Shown: positions 55,122 to 64,000 of the stretch, in pieces
Layout of the letters: each line of letters opens with the position of its first letter
Numbering within the stretch: position 1 is the first letter of the stretch
Source: CAVSWT01 sp963777515
Lineage (GTDB): Bacteria; Bacteroidota; Ignavibacteria; Ignavibacteriales; Ignavibacteriaceae
DNA: 64,000 nucleotides
NCBI GenBank assembly: GCA_963777515.1
Contig: CAVZQU010000021.1
Location: forward strand, 124,001 to 188,000
Direction: 5' to 3'
The notes under the pieces: generated by a model
Seen by the model: only the letters and a program-made list of their open reading frames with translations
What the model was told of the DNA's origin: nothing
The model's database searches: none
Program-made: the position numbers and the translations under genes

Positions 55122-57872
55122 TTAAAATCCTACCCCAAACCCAAGTCTTATCTGTCTTGGTGCTGAATAGTCTTGTGGGTTTAATAAATATTCTTGTTTT
55201 GTATTTAGGCCGTAAATTGGGCTAGTATATTCTTCGGCACGTAAATCAATTCCTGCACGGCCGGTGGAAGCACTTACACCGTATTCATTTTTGATATCAA
55301 ATAAATTATAGATAAGCAGATAAGTATTAAAGCTTAACCCAAACACATCAAAATTCTTTGTCCCTTTTAAATCTACATTTAAAGAAGAAGGTTTAGAGCC
55401 ATTATTTTCAAAACGTAATCCTTTGGTGTACCTCGTATCTTCTGTATATGGGGTACCGGAACCATAACTAAATATTAAGCCGGCTGTCCAATCTACAGGA
55501 TCACCAAGGGTTAATGATATATTTAAAGTGGATGATTGATCCCAATTTAATGGTACTAATCTTTTAGTGGTTTCAACCGGCGGGTTAGATTGGCTGTTGT
55601 TGAAAACCTGATTAGGATCAGAAGCATTACCTTGTGCAACTTGATATGTGTAATCTACTTTTGCACTAAATAAATCTGAGTATCTTTTCTCTAGAGTTAC
55701 AACCATTCCTTTAACGTTTCCATAATCTCTATTTATATACCTGGCAAATGAGAAGCCTTCATATGTATTAAGAATCTCTATACCTAAAAGATTCCTGATA
55801 TCACTATAGTAAACCGACATATCAATAGAAATATTAGGGAAAAGTACTTGTTGAATACCTAATTCATATTTTACTGTTTTTTGCGCTTTTAATTCCGGAT
55901 TGCCTATTATATTATTTACACCGCTTGTTTGATCAACCACATAGGCGCTATTTGTATATAAATTTTCGAAAGTTGGTATCTGGAAAAAATGTCCATATGA
56001 GAAATGGATAGCTCCTTCAGTTGTAATTGGAAAAGAAACACCGAATCTTGGACTGACTTGATATTCAGTTTTGGCTTTCCTTCTTTGAAATGCCCCAGGA
56101 AAATTAGGATTGTTTAAAGGGTTTCTTATATCCACCGGCAATGTTGTATTAGGATTAAAATAATCAAATCTAACGCCGGCATTAATAATCATAATATCAT
56201 ATTCCATTTTATCCTGAATATATGCCGAAAATTCAAAAGGCTTTACTTCATATCTCTCATGCAAACCTGTTCCGGGATTTGTATAACCTATAGTAAAGAT
56301 TGGAATAGGATCTCCATATTGATCTGGTACTGGATCTCCCGTTGAATCAACTACAATCTGGCCTTCAGTTTGATTTTTTATATCCTTCCATTCATTAAAA
56401 ATTTTGTAGTTAGTATATTCAGCACCCAACTTAACTTTATGTGCTTTACTTATTTGAGACTCAAGTGAAAATATTGCAATGTTAGTTTGTGTTGAACGAT
56501 TATATCGGTCGGTTTCATTTCCGCCGTAATTAAAAGTATAGTTGGTTAAAGGAGTTGAAATATTAGGATCAACATAATTGGTGTCATATTCATTAGGATA
56601 TAAATACCCTTTATATTTATTTAAATTTGAAGCTAATTTTAAAGTTGCGTATGTACTCTGGGTTGGAAAAAATGATATCTGAACATTATTGCTGATGTTT
56701 GTTCTGTAATGATTTTTTATTGCATCCGGTGCGAATCTAAAAGCATGATTATAATATTTGTTCCAATGGTCATCCCAAAATAAACTATAACTTAATTTCC
56801 ATTTTTCTATACCGTAAGTTAATTTACCATTAAATGATTTGTTCTCTTCAGGGTTCATTGCAACATAAGCGCTGTCGCCTGTATTCCTATTAATAAAGAA
56901 GTTCGGAAAATCCGGAAATGTGATTGGGGCTTTATCATAAGTATTATATATTCGTCTGCCATACATGTATCCATCACTTTTAAAGTACCTGCCGGTTAAG
57001 AAAAACGTAAGGCCATTCAATATTTTTGTAGGGCCGCTGAAACCGAATTGTAAATCTTTAGGCCCGCTTGTATTTACTTTATTAAGATTATAGAAAATGT
57101 CGTTATGATTTGTAATATAATTACCTATGTAAGCTGAAGCAAAACCTTCATATCTTTGGGTTCCATCTTTTGTAACAATATTTACCACTCCGGAAAGCGC
57201 TTTACCATACTCCGCGTTAAAAGTACCGCTTATTACTTCAAGTTCCCTGACTGAATTATTTTCTACTGTTAAAGCGTTGCTTCCGTTAAAAGCATCGTTT
57301 ACCGGGACTCCATCAACTAAATAAGCAACTTCATCAGACCTTCCACCTCTAAAATGCCCGGCAACTACACCGGCTTGTAAATTAATTACTTGACTAATAT
57401 TCTCAACCGGCATCATCTTTATATCTTCAGAAGAAACAATAGCTGAAGAAGAAGTTAAATCCTTCGTGATTAGTGGAGCTTTAGCTTGAATAACAACTTC
57501 TCCAATATTTACAGCTTCAGAAGTCAGTTCAACATCAAGAGAAGTTGTTAAATCAATTTTAACAGCAACATTCTCAATCTTTACTTTATGATAACCAACT
57601 GCACTAGCAATAACTGTATATTTCCCGGGAGGAATATTATTTATGTAGTAATAACCATCAACATCAGCAGCAGCACCGAAGTAAGTTCCTTCGATTACGA
57701 TGTTTGCTCCTAAAATTGGCTCGCTGGTTTCTTTATCAATAATCTTCCCTGAGATTTTTCCAGTCGTTCCTGCCTTTATTTGATTGAAAGGAAATAATAA
57801 AGTAAGGATTAAAAGAAGCTGAGATAATTTTTTAACGTCTTTTACCCCAATTAAAAGTAAGATTCTGTTCAT
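55122..57872 (-). CDS. TonB-dependent receptor with carboxypeptidase-regulatory-like domain
   Basis: A 916-residue outer-membrane receptor. Signal peptide (to about residue 35); carboxypeptidase-regulatory-like domain (about 38-120, GKISGKIIDKETSEPILGA); plug domain (about 125-230, KDLTSSSAIVSSEDIKMMPV and DGVPVNDAFNGSNALTV); 22-stranded barrel ending at the C-terminal Phe (IRLGFGVGF). Imports oligosaccharides or metal complexes with TonB energy. The N-terminal domain matches SusC-like receptors, but no SusD is next to it; the downstream partner is the Asp-rich protein. Terminator at 57953-57992 separates it from the preceding gene. Confidence 0.9.
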   Translation of the reverse strand: MNRILLLIGVKDVKKLSQLLLILTLLFPFNQIKAGTTGKISGKIIDKETSEPILGANIVIEGTYFGAAADVDGYYYINNIPPGKYTVIASAVGYHKVKIENVAVKIDLTTSLDVELTSEAVNIGEVVIQAKAPLITKDLTSSSAIVSSEDIKMMPVENISQVINLQAGVVAGHFRGGRSDEVAYLVDGVPVNDAFNGSNALTVENNSVRELEVISGTFNAEYGKALSGVVNIVTKDGTQRYEGFASAYIGNYITNHNDIFYNLNKVNTSGPKDLQFGFSGPTKILNGLTFFLTGRYFKSDGYMYGRRIYNTYDKAPITFPDFPNFFINRNTGDSAYVAMNPEENKSFNGKLTYGIEKWKLSYSLFWDDHWNKYYNHAFRFAPDAIKNHYRTNISNNVQISFFPTQSTYATLKLASNLNKYKGYLYPNEYDTNYVDPNISTPLTNYTFNYGGNETDRYNRSTQTNIAIFSLESQISKAHKVKLGAEYTNYKIFNEWKDIKNQTEGQIVVDSTGDPVPDQYGDPIPIFTIGYTNPGTGLHERYEVKPFEFSAYIQDKMEYDIMIINAGVRFDYFNPNTTLPVDIRNPLNNPNFPGAFQRRKAKTEYQVSPRFGVSFPITTEGAIHFSYGHFFQIPTFENLYTNSAYVVDQTSGVNNIIGNPELKAQKTVKYELGIQQVLFPNISIDMSVYYSDIRNLLGIEILNTYEGFSFARYINRDYGNVKGMVVTLEKRYSDLFSAKVDYTYQVAQGNASDPNQVFNNSQSNPPVETTKRLVPLNWDQSSTLNISLTLGDPVDWTAGLIFSYGSGTPYTEDTRYTKGLRFENNGSKPSSLNVDLKGTKNFDVFGLSFNTYLLIYNLFDIKNEYGVSASTGRAGIDLRAEEYTSPIYGLNTKQEYLLNPQDYSAPRQIRLGFGVGF

Positions 57873-57952
57873 AAGACTTGCCAGATATTATTTTGAAATT
57901 TCTTTTTACTTAAACTTAAATAACTTTGATAATTACTAGATCTTGATAAATT

Positions 57953-57992
57953 AAAAAAAATTGTTGAGCAGCCTTTATCAAGACTGCTCAAC
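57953..57992 (-). terminator. Rho-independent terminator
   Basis: On the minus strand GTTGAGCAG and CTGCTCAAC (57984-57992 with 57963-57971) form a 9-base stem followed by eight T (57953-57960). It ends the transcript of the carbohydrate-binding T9SS gene, upstream of the TonB receptor gene. Confidence 0.9.
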
Positions 57993-58003
57993 TTATAATA
58001 CAA

Positions 58004-60473
58004 TTATTTAAGCAGCATCATTTTCTTAGTAGCAGTAAATGATCCGCTTTCTATTTTGTAAATGTAAACTCCGGATGACAAATTACTTGCATTGAAGTTT
58101 ACTGTGTAAGCACCTTCATTTTGGTAGTGATTGATGAGATTAGCTACCTGACGGCCAAGGATATCATAAACTTTAATACTAACTAACCCTGATTTAGCAA
58201 TGGAATACTTAATCTGAGTAGATGGGTTAAAGGGATTAGGATAATTTTGAGATAAACTGAAAGTATTAATAGTTACGGCTTTATCATTTACGCCCACAAC
58301 ATTATCCCCAATAAAAGTTGCAGCCCATACTGAAACATTCTGGTAAGAATTTCCATCAGCATCTTTTGAATAATCCAGTTGTCCTTCTCTATCAGCATTA
58401 TCAGCATCGCTTATTTCAAAGTCAACTGGAATTTCCATTCCTTTTTTAGCAACAAAGACAGGATCAGTGGAAGAAGGTCTATTCTTTTTAGCTATATCCT
58501 GGAAAGATATTTTAGCTTCTATAATATAACCTGAAGGGAATTTTTCGTCCCAATAATAATCAGCTCCAGGAACAAGCAGACTATCTGTGTTTGGATTATC
58601 ATATGTTAACCTACTTTTCAAAAATCTCATATGATAATCAGGGGTTGCTTCTCTTTTGTAACCAACATGATTTTTTCCTTGGGTTTGATACAACCCTAAA
58701 AATAAATCAACGCAATCATTTAACCAGGGACTATTTGGATTGATATCAGGGCTGATGATGTCATCATTAACATCAAATGCTGCGTATAAATAATCGGCTG
58801 ACATTGCAAGATATGCGTTACAAGAACAATCATCGTCGCCATCAATAACAGTATTGGTTACAATTGAACCTGAACCATCACTTGGAAACATTCTGAATGG
58901 TTTTATGCTAGCCCATTCGGAAAGATCACCATCGGCTGCGAAATTAGCGGGTGCTCCCCAATTAATTACTGCAATACCTTGTGCAGTATTCGTAACGCTT
59001 CCTGCGGAAGCAATTGGGCCAGGATTTCCAGCTTTATCTGTACATTTTACTGCATAATAATAAGTAACGTTCTGATCTGTTAATGGAGAAATTAAAACAT
59101 GATCTGCAGATTGAACATCTTCTGCAATATTTAATGCAACAACCATAACACCTGGTGCAGTTATATCTGTAATAGGATTTTCACTTGCATAAATTGTATA
59201 TTTCTCACCTGACTCACCAGGGACATCAGACCATGTAATTAAATTTGAATAAGAGCCAGCAACTACAGCAGCATTTTCAACTGCCACAGGAGGAATAACA
59301 TCAAAATCAGGTTTGCCTGTCCAAATATTATCCCAATACAAAACTTTACCTGAAACAGCATTCCCTTCAGCTAAAAATTGAAATACTGTTACTTTTGATG
59401 AATCAAATCCCGAAGTTCCATCTTGAGGTACAAAATCTTTTAAAGCAATTGCATAATGATGCCATGCGTTATCATCTATTGGTTGAAATACGTGCCCTAC
59501 TTTTGCTGCACCATCTTCGAATTGAAGTCTAATTGGCTGAACTCCACTTTCAGCTTTTAAATCAAAACTAATGCTATCCTGCTGCCATGCACCTGCCAGG
59601 TTAAAATTTGGATCAATATTCCAACCGGATCCCGACCAGGTGTCACCCAAAGTCCATTTTAGTGCGTTAGTTACAGGATTAACGCCAGCTTTTTCAATTA
59701 ATTCAACTGAAGAACCACCCCAATCAAATTGACCGAAACTACTGGGAACAGCCATTCCATTAAAAATAACAGCTGGAATTGCTTTCATACCACTTCTTTC
59801 AAAACCATCAAATGCACATTTAATTGAATCCGCTGGAAGATGAGTTCCTGCAGTGTAACCGGAAACTATTATACCAAATTGAAATTGAACAATTTTATCT
59901 AAATTTAATTTTCGGTCATTGTATGTAAATCCACCCCAGCTATTAGGAGCAATAACGAAACCTGTACTGTCAGGGATATAGGTACCATCAGATTCAACTT
60001 CTTTTAATGGCACTTTTAATTGAACCCAGTCATGAACATTATCTAGAATTGTTAAATTCTCATAAATATATTGTTCAATTGGATCATCTGCGGTTGGCTT
60101 ATCAGCTATTTGAATTCTAAAAACCATATACTCAGGATGAGCACATTGTGACGTAACTTTAATCCAGATACTTAGCGTATCACTGATCGACCAGTCTAAT
60201 GGAGTAGCACCTATCCGGAAGTGCATAAATATATTGATCATAAGTTCCCCAATCATTCAAAGAGCCAAGCTTAGCATCAATATTTAATGAAGCTGCCCCT
60301 TCAACTTTATCGCTGCTGTCGTTGTAAACAGTCATAGAACTGGGAGCTGATTCAATGTTAGTTTGCCAAAGTGAATCTTTGGTACTAGCATCAAAACTCT
60401 CAATCAATTGCCCGTAAGCAACAAATGGCAAAGAGAATAGAAGCAAAAATACTGGTAAGAGAATTTTTTTCAT
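58004..60473 (-). CDS. secreted carbohydrate-binding T9SS protein, frameshifted
   Basis: About 823 residues once joined. Signal peptide (1-20, ending YGQ); an N-terminal carbohydrate-binding-like pair of domains (LDWSISDTLSIWIKV, KWTLGDTWSGSGWNIDPNF); an Ig/FN3-like stretch (NLITWSDVPGESGEKYTIYAS); a CBM9-like domain (FAADGDLSEWASIKPFRM, AAFDVNDDIISPDINPN); and a T9SS domain (NYPNPFNPSTQIKYSI) ending KKMMLLK. The frame breaks near 60207: dropping one A gives YALPDGATPLDWSISD across the two pieces. It binds glycans rather than cutting them, by domain content. Terminator follows its stop; sugar symporter gene precedes it. Confidence 0.75.
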
Positions 60474-60506
60474 GATTTCCCTCTCATGTTAGTTTATTAA
60501 AGAATT

Positions 60507-60546
60507 AAATCGATCTTTATTTTATTGTTAATCCTTTGATCGATTT
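60507..60546. promoter_or_regulatory. inverted repeat AAATCGATC, possible operator
   Basis: AAATCGATC (60507-60515) and GATCGATTT (60538-60546), 22 bases apart, lie between the sugar symporter gene and the carbohydrate-binding gene. Spacing and CG-centred arms would suit a LacI-type or similar regulator. No regulator gene is in the window, so this is tentative. Confidence 0.35.
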
Positions 60547-60582
60547 ACGTTATTTATTAAATTATTTAATGATCAAATAAAT

Positions 60583-62211
60583 TCAACTCCATAAACTCCA
60601 TACACCAAAGATTAACAGTAATATAAATCCCGACATTATTATATTTGTTCTATAAGTTCTTACTCTATTAAAAGCAGGGAATGAAATCATAAATTCCGAA
60701 AAGCTTTCCCTTAATGAATATTTCAAACCGCTGACTTCTAAGTTCTTTGTTTTTTGCCCCGCATAGCTCAAAGAAAACAATAAAGTGGTGCTAACTAAAA
60801 ACAATAAAATTGCAAAATGTAAAAAGTTGATATTTGAATAAGCAACTAAAATGTTGTTTGTAGTATAACCAATATTTACAAGCAGATCAGAAAGTAGCCT
60901 GCTTATACCGATAGTTTCTCCTATAATTAATGTCCAAAATGCTGCTTTACTTGTAATCTTTCTAAAGAATAATCCAAATACAAAAACTGCTGTTATAGGA
61001 GGACTTATAAAACCTTGAACGTTTTGAAGAAATAAATACATTTGATTGCTTATAATCTTCACTAATGGAACACAAAGAATAGCCGTAATTACTATAACGG
61101 TTGTCGATAGTCTACCAATTAAAACTAATTTTCTATCATTTGAAGATGGATGTTTGGGCAAATAAAAATCATTTACAAATAGAGTTGAAGTTGTATTAAA
61201 TACCCCAGAAAGAGAAGACATAATAGCCGATAACAAACCCGCAACAACAAGACCTTTAATTCCAATGGGCAGAATATTGCTTGCTAGTAAAACCGGATAA
61301 GCATCATCCCCTATTATTCCGGGGAATAAAGCGAATGCAATTAAACCTGGCAAAACTAAAATAAATAAAGGCAAAATTTTTAATAGAGCCGCAAATAATG
61401 ATCCTCTTCTTGCCTCATCAATTGACTTTGCACCAAGTAGCCTTTGAACAATATATTGATCAGTACACCAGTACCAAAAAGCAATTATAGGTGCGCCAAA
61501 TATTATTCCTGTCCAAGGGAAGTCTGGATCCGAGGCAGGCTTAAACATAGTAAAATATTCTGCCGGTAATTTAGCTTCAAGCCCTGAATAACCGCCAACT
61601 TCATGTAATCCAAAAATTGTTAAAATTACTGCTCCTAAGATTAACAAGATCGCTTGGATCACTTGAGTTTTAACAACTGCAGTTGCACCGCCAATAACAC
61701 TGTAAACGCCTGTTATTAAAACTATTATGATTGCTGAAGTATAAATACTGAATCCAAAAATTTTATAAAACAAGATACCGCCGGCTAAAAGAGTAACGGT
61801 AATTTTTGTAATTATATAAATCGCAATTGATAAACCGGACAAAAATTTTCTGCTTTTTACATCAAATCTTTTTTCAATAATTTCAGGAATTGTTGCTGCA
61901 CCGGATTTAAGATAAATCGGGGCTATAAACCAGCCGAGCAAAATCAAAATAAATATAGCCATCAATTCAAACTGTGCTACAGCAAGACCTCTTGTAGCAC
62001 CTGAACCAGCTAATCCAATAAAATGTTCACTTGAAATATTAGTAGCGAATATTGATAGACCAATTGCGAACCACCCCACATTTTTTCCTGAAAGAAAATA
62101 GTCTGAAAAATTTTTATCTTTTTTTCTTGATGAATAGAAACCAACACTTAATATTACTATCAAGTATATGATTAAAATTAATCCATCTAAAAGAGAAAAA
62201 TTTTCTGTCAA
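60583..62211 (-). CDS. sodium:solute (sugar) symporter, SSS family
   Basis: A 542-residue inner-membrane transporter with about 14 membrane segments. Features: IYLIVILSVGFYSSRKKDKNF at the start, GWFAIGLSIFATNISSEHFIG (sodium-site region), FWYWCTDQYIVQRLLGAKS (SGLT-type signature), and GLVVAGLLSAIMSSLSGVFNT. It resembles vSGLT and other sugar carriers, matching a glucan locus that releases glucose or short oligosaccharides. Start is TTG at 62211; no ATG lies nearby in frame. It is the first gene of the region's minus-strand block. Confidence 0.92.
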   Translation of the reverse strand: MTENFSLLDGLILIIYLIVILSVGFYSSRKKDKNFSDYFLSGKNVGWFAIGLSIFATNISSEHFIGLAGSGATRGLAVAQFELMAIFILILLGWFIAPIYLKSGAATIPEIIEKRFDVKSRKFLSGLSIAIYIITKITVTLLAGGILFYKIFGFSIYTSAIIIVLITGVYSVIGGATAVVKTQVIQAILLILGAVILTIFGLHEVGGYSGLEAKLPAEYFTMFKPASDPDFPWTGIIFGAPIIAFWYWCTDQYIVQRLLGAKSIDEARRGSLFAALLKILPLFILVLPGLIAFALFPGIIGDDAYPVLLASNILPIGIKGLVVAGLLSAIMSSLSGVFNTTSTLFVNDFYLPKHPSSNDRKLVLIGRLSTTVIVITAILCVPLVKIISNQMYLFLQNVQGFISPPITAVFVFGLFFRKITSKAAFWTLIIGETIGISRLLSDLLVNIGYTTNNILVAYSNINFLHFAILLFLVSTTLLFSLSYAGQKTKNLEVSGLKYSLRESFSEFMISFPAFNRVRTYRTNIIMSGFILLLIFGVWSLWS

Positions 62212-62961
62212 TTTTAACTTTCTAAAATTTACGAACGTATAATTGACACAAACAGTGCCATCAAAAAATCTTTCTAAAAACTTATATTTTGTATTACTTT
62301 ACCGGTTTAATTGAACCTCACTTTTATTGAAATAATAATTTCGATTTATTGATTTAATAAAAAGGACTTTTATCGATTTAGTTCTAGAATCCAACTTTTT
62401 TATATTAAAATGACTCCACAATTATTTTAAAATACTTTTACAATTCATTTTATTTTGTTTGAAACATTTTCTTTTCTTCGATTAGACTTCTAGCATTCAG
62501 TAGAAATAAATCCCACCCTTCAAAGTAACTTTATGATTTAGTTCTACTAATAAATAAGGATGCATTTTGAATTGAGAAGAGGCAGCTAATTCATTAACAT
62601 TCTCAGGTCCGAGAGAAGTATTAAAATTTGCTATATATGAATATTCTTTTTGAGAATTAAAGAAAAACCTAAAAAATGGAAATAATTGTAAAAAATACCT
62701 CATAAACTCTCATATTTGTTAATATTTTATCGTTAACAATTATTGCCGAATCAATAATACCAGCAGTAGCAATATTAATAAACAATTGAAGTGCCAAAGA
62801 GAGTTCTGAATCTTTGTTTGAGGTTTTCATTAATAATCTATCTTTCAGAGAAGATTAAGTTTATTTTAATATTTGAATAATAAAAAATTATGCTTTTTCA
62901 TTTGCCAAAACATATTATTAAGTTTTAGTATATCAATTGATTATTAAAGTTACAAAACGCT
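62212..62961. other. 750-base intergenic region with only dubious short frames
   Basis: Divergent region between the symporter and the secreted hydrolase. A 68-residue frame (62497-62703, minus) and a 53-residue frame (about 62660-62830, minus, ATG at 62830) overlap in different phases; neither is recognisable and both have weak starts, so a broken small gene or chance frames are possible. Elsewhere it is A+T-rich with TCGATTT words near 62342 and 62372. Confidence 0.5.
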
Positions 62962-63861
62962 ATGAAATTAAAATCTTTTAAATTATTAATATTATTTTTC
63001 GTTTTAACAAGTTTATCATTTTCACAGTCAATGACAGAAAGATATAAACATCTTGGTGAAATGTTTGTTGAGGGATTTTCTTCAGCTCCTTTCCCGGATT
63101 CTGCAAGAATGAATGGGCATATCTATAACGGCATGACATATTCATTTAAAGATCATTATAACGACAGCAGTGTTGCTATCTTTATTCCTAAAGGATTTAA
63201 ACAAACAGATTCAACAAATTTCGTGGTTTATTTTCATGGATGGGGTAATAACATTGACAAAGCTTGTGCTAAGTTTAATCTTATCGAACAATTTTCGGAA
63301 AGTAATTTAAATGCGATTTTTGTTTTTCCCGAAGGCCCTAAAAACTCACGCGATTCTTTCGGTGGCAAGCTGGAAGATAAAAACGGACTAAAAAATTTAC
63401 TTAATGATGTTGTAAAGTTTTTAAATGAAAAAGGGAAATTAAAATCTTCTAAAATTGGAAATATAATTATTGGTGGACATAGCGGCGCATACCGTGTGAT
63501 TTCATTTTGCTTAATGAGAGGTGGATTAACACCAAACATTTCCGATGTAATTTTATTTGACGCACTCTATGGTCAAACTGAAAAATTCTCTCATTGGATT
63601 GAAACTTATAACGGTAGATTTATTGATATTTATACAGATAGCGGCGGGACAAAAAGCGAATCTGAAAGTCTTATGGACGATTTGGATGGATGGGGAACCT
63701 CATATTTTAAATCCGAAGAAGAAGAATTAAAGCCGGATGATTTAATAAACAATAGGTTGGTATTTATCCATACTGATTTAGCCCATAATGAAGTTGTATC
63801 GAAAAGAAATCAGTTTTTGCTTTTCTTAAAAACAAGCAGGTTACGGAAGATAAATGATTAG
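62962..63861 (+). CDS. secreted alpha/beta-hydrolase
   Basis: A 299-residue exported protein with a signal peptide (1-21, ending FSQ). The fold has the oxyanion-hole region FVVYFHGWGNNIDKAC and the nucleophile elbow IIIGGHSGAYRVISFCL, where GHSGA fits the GxSxG pattern; DALYGQ and a His (THTDLAHNEVV or similar) could complete the triad. No lid insertion is visible. Substrate unknown; it may be an esterase that works with the neighbouring glycan locus, but it is transcribed away from it and may be unrelated. Confidence 0.75.
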   Translation: MKLKSFKLLILFFVLTSLSFSQSMTERYKHLGEMFVEGFSSAPFPDSARMNGHIYNGMTYSFKDHYNDSSVAIFIPKGFKQTDSTNFVVYFHGWGNNIDKACAKFNLIEQFSESNLNAIFVFPEGPKNSRDSFGGKLEDKNGLKNLLNDVVKFLNEKGKLKSSKIGNIIIGGHSGAYRVISFCLMRGGLTPNISDVILFDALYGQTEKFSHWIETYNGRFIDIYTDSGGTKSESESLMDDLDGWGTSYFKSEEEELKPDDLINNRLVFIHTDLAHNEVVSKRNQFLLFLKTSRLRKIND

Positions 63862-64000
63862 CAAAGTTCAGGTTCAAGAGTAATTTTCAAGTTGATTAGT
63901 TTATATTCAAATCATTCGTTTAAGATTTTTCAAAATCTCCATTCAACATTCATCCATTACCAATTTTGAATGGATTATTTTAACCCTAACTCTTTCGCCA
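63862..64000. other. right-edge intergenic sequence
   Basis: 139 bases after the hydrolase stop with no recognised gene or repeat within the window. Confidence 0.5.

Noticed and set aside
44547..62211. A classical SusC/SusD polysaccharide utilization locus
   Set aside because: No SusD-like lipoprotein is present next to the receptor; only a SusC-like N-terminal domain is seen.
62497..62830. Small genes in the 750-base gap
   Set aside because: The two overlapping frames have weak starts, different phases and no recognisable features.

Overview
The window is low-GC (roughly one third G+C by eye) bacterial chromosome with ordinary housekeeping content plus a secreted glycan-degrading region. 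The likely source is Ignavibacteria or a near relative in the Bacteroidota/Chlorobiota superphylum. Reasons: at least five secreted proteins end in the type IX secretion (T9SS) type A sorting domain with the NYPNPFNP signature; there is a PorV/PorQ-family outer-membrane protein and a TonB-dependent receptor with an N-terminal carboxypeptidase-regulatory-like domain but no SusD; and secD and secF are separate genes. This placement is inference from gene content. I see no rRNA, tRNA, CRISPR array, prophage or insertion sequence.

Layout. 1-9.1 kb: S9 peptidase (runs off the left edge, frameshifted), gluzincin-like secreted peptidase, IMPDH/GMP-reductase family enzyme (frameshifted), oligoendopeptidase F, a T9SS-sorted protein, CorA and a lipoprotein. 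9.1-12.8 kb: TlpA-like and peroxiredoxin-like pair, DASS anion symporter, DUF1648 protein. 13.0-18.5 kb, plus strand: gatB, lepB and two coupled M16 peptidases. 18.4-29 kb: degenerate deacetylase (frameshifted), enoyl-CoA hydratase, membrane proteins, truA, aldehyde dehydrogenase, RsbU-type phosphatase, M64 peptidase, pyrE, TPR protein, pterin dehydratase. 29-39 kb: clpC, the floA-hypothetical-UvrD helicase unit, secF/secD. 39-42.3 kb: a compact nucleoside-salvage operon (cdd, tdk, nupC, purine nucleoside phosphorylase). 42.4-44.4 kb: methyltransferase and glycosyltransferase 2.

44.5-62.2 kb reads as one functional region for capture and breakdown of mixed-linkage or beta-1,3-glucan: two plus-strand T9SS proteins, then on the minus strand a sodium/sugar symporter, a T9SS carbohydrate-binding protein, a TonB receptor, a 1028-residue Asp-rich surface protein, a PorV-like protein, a lichenase-type GH16 with T9SS tail and a laminarinase-type GH16 lipoprotein. 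It resembles a polysaccharide utilization locus without SusD. A secreted alpha/beta hydrolase follows.

Two global features stand out. First, five genes, some of them housekeeping, are each broken by a single-base frame change that can be repaired exactly across conserved motifs; this looks more like base-level sequence error than gene decay. Second, intergenic gaps carry several families of short palindromic repeats, mostly as pairs of hairpins whose arms differ but stay complementary. I found no clear new defence or mobile system; the SusD-less glucan locus, with its receptor/Asp-rich protein/PorV trio, is the best candidate for under-described biology.
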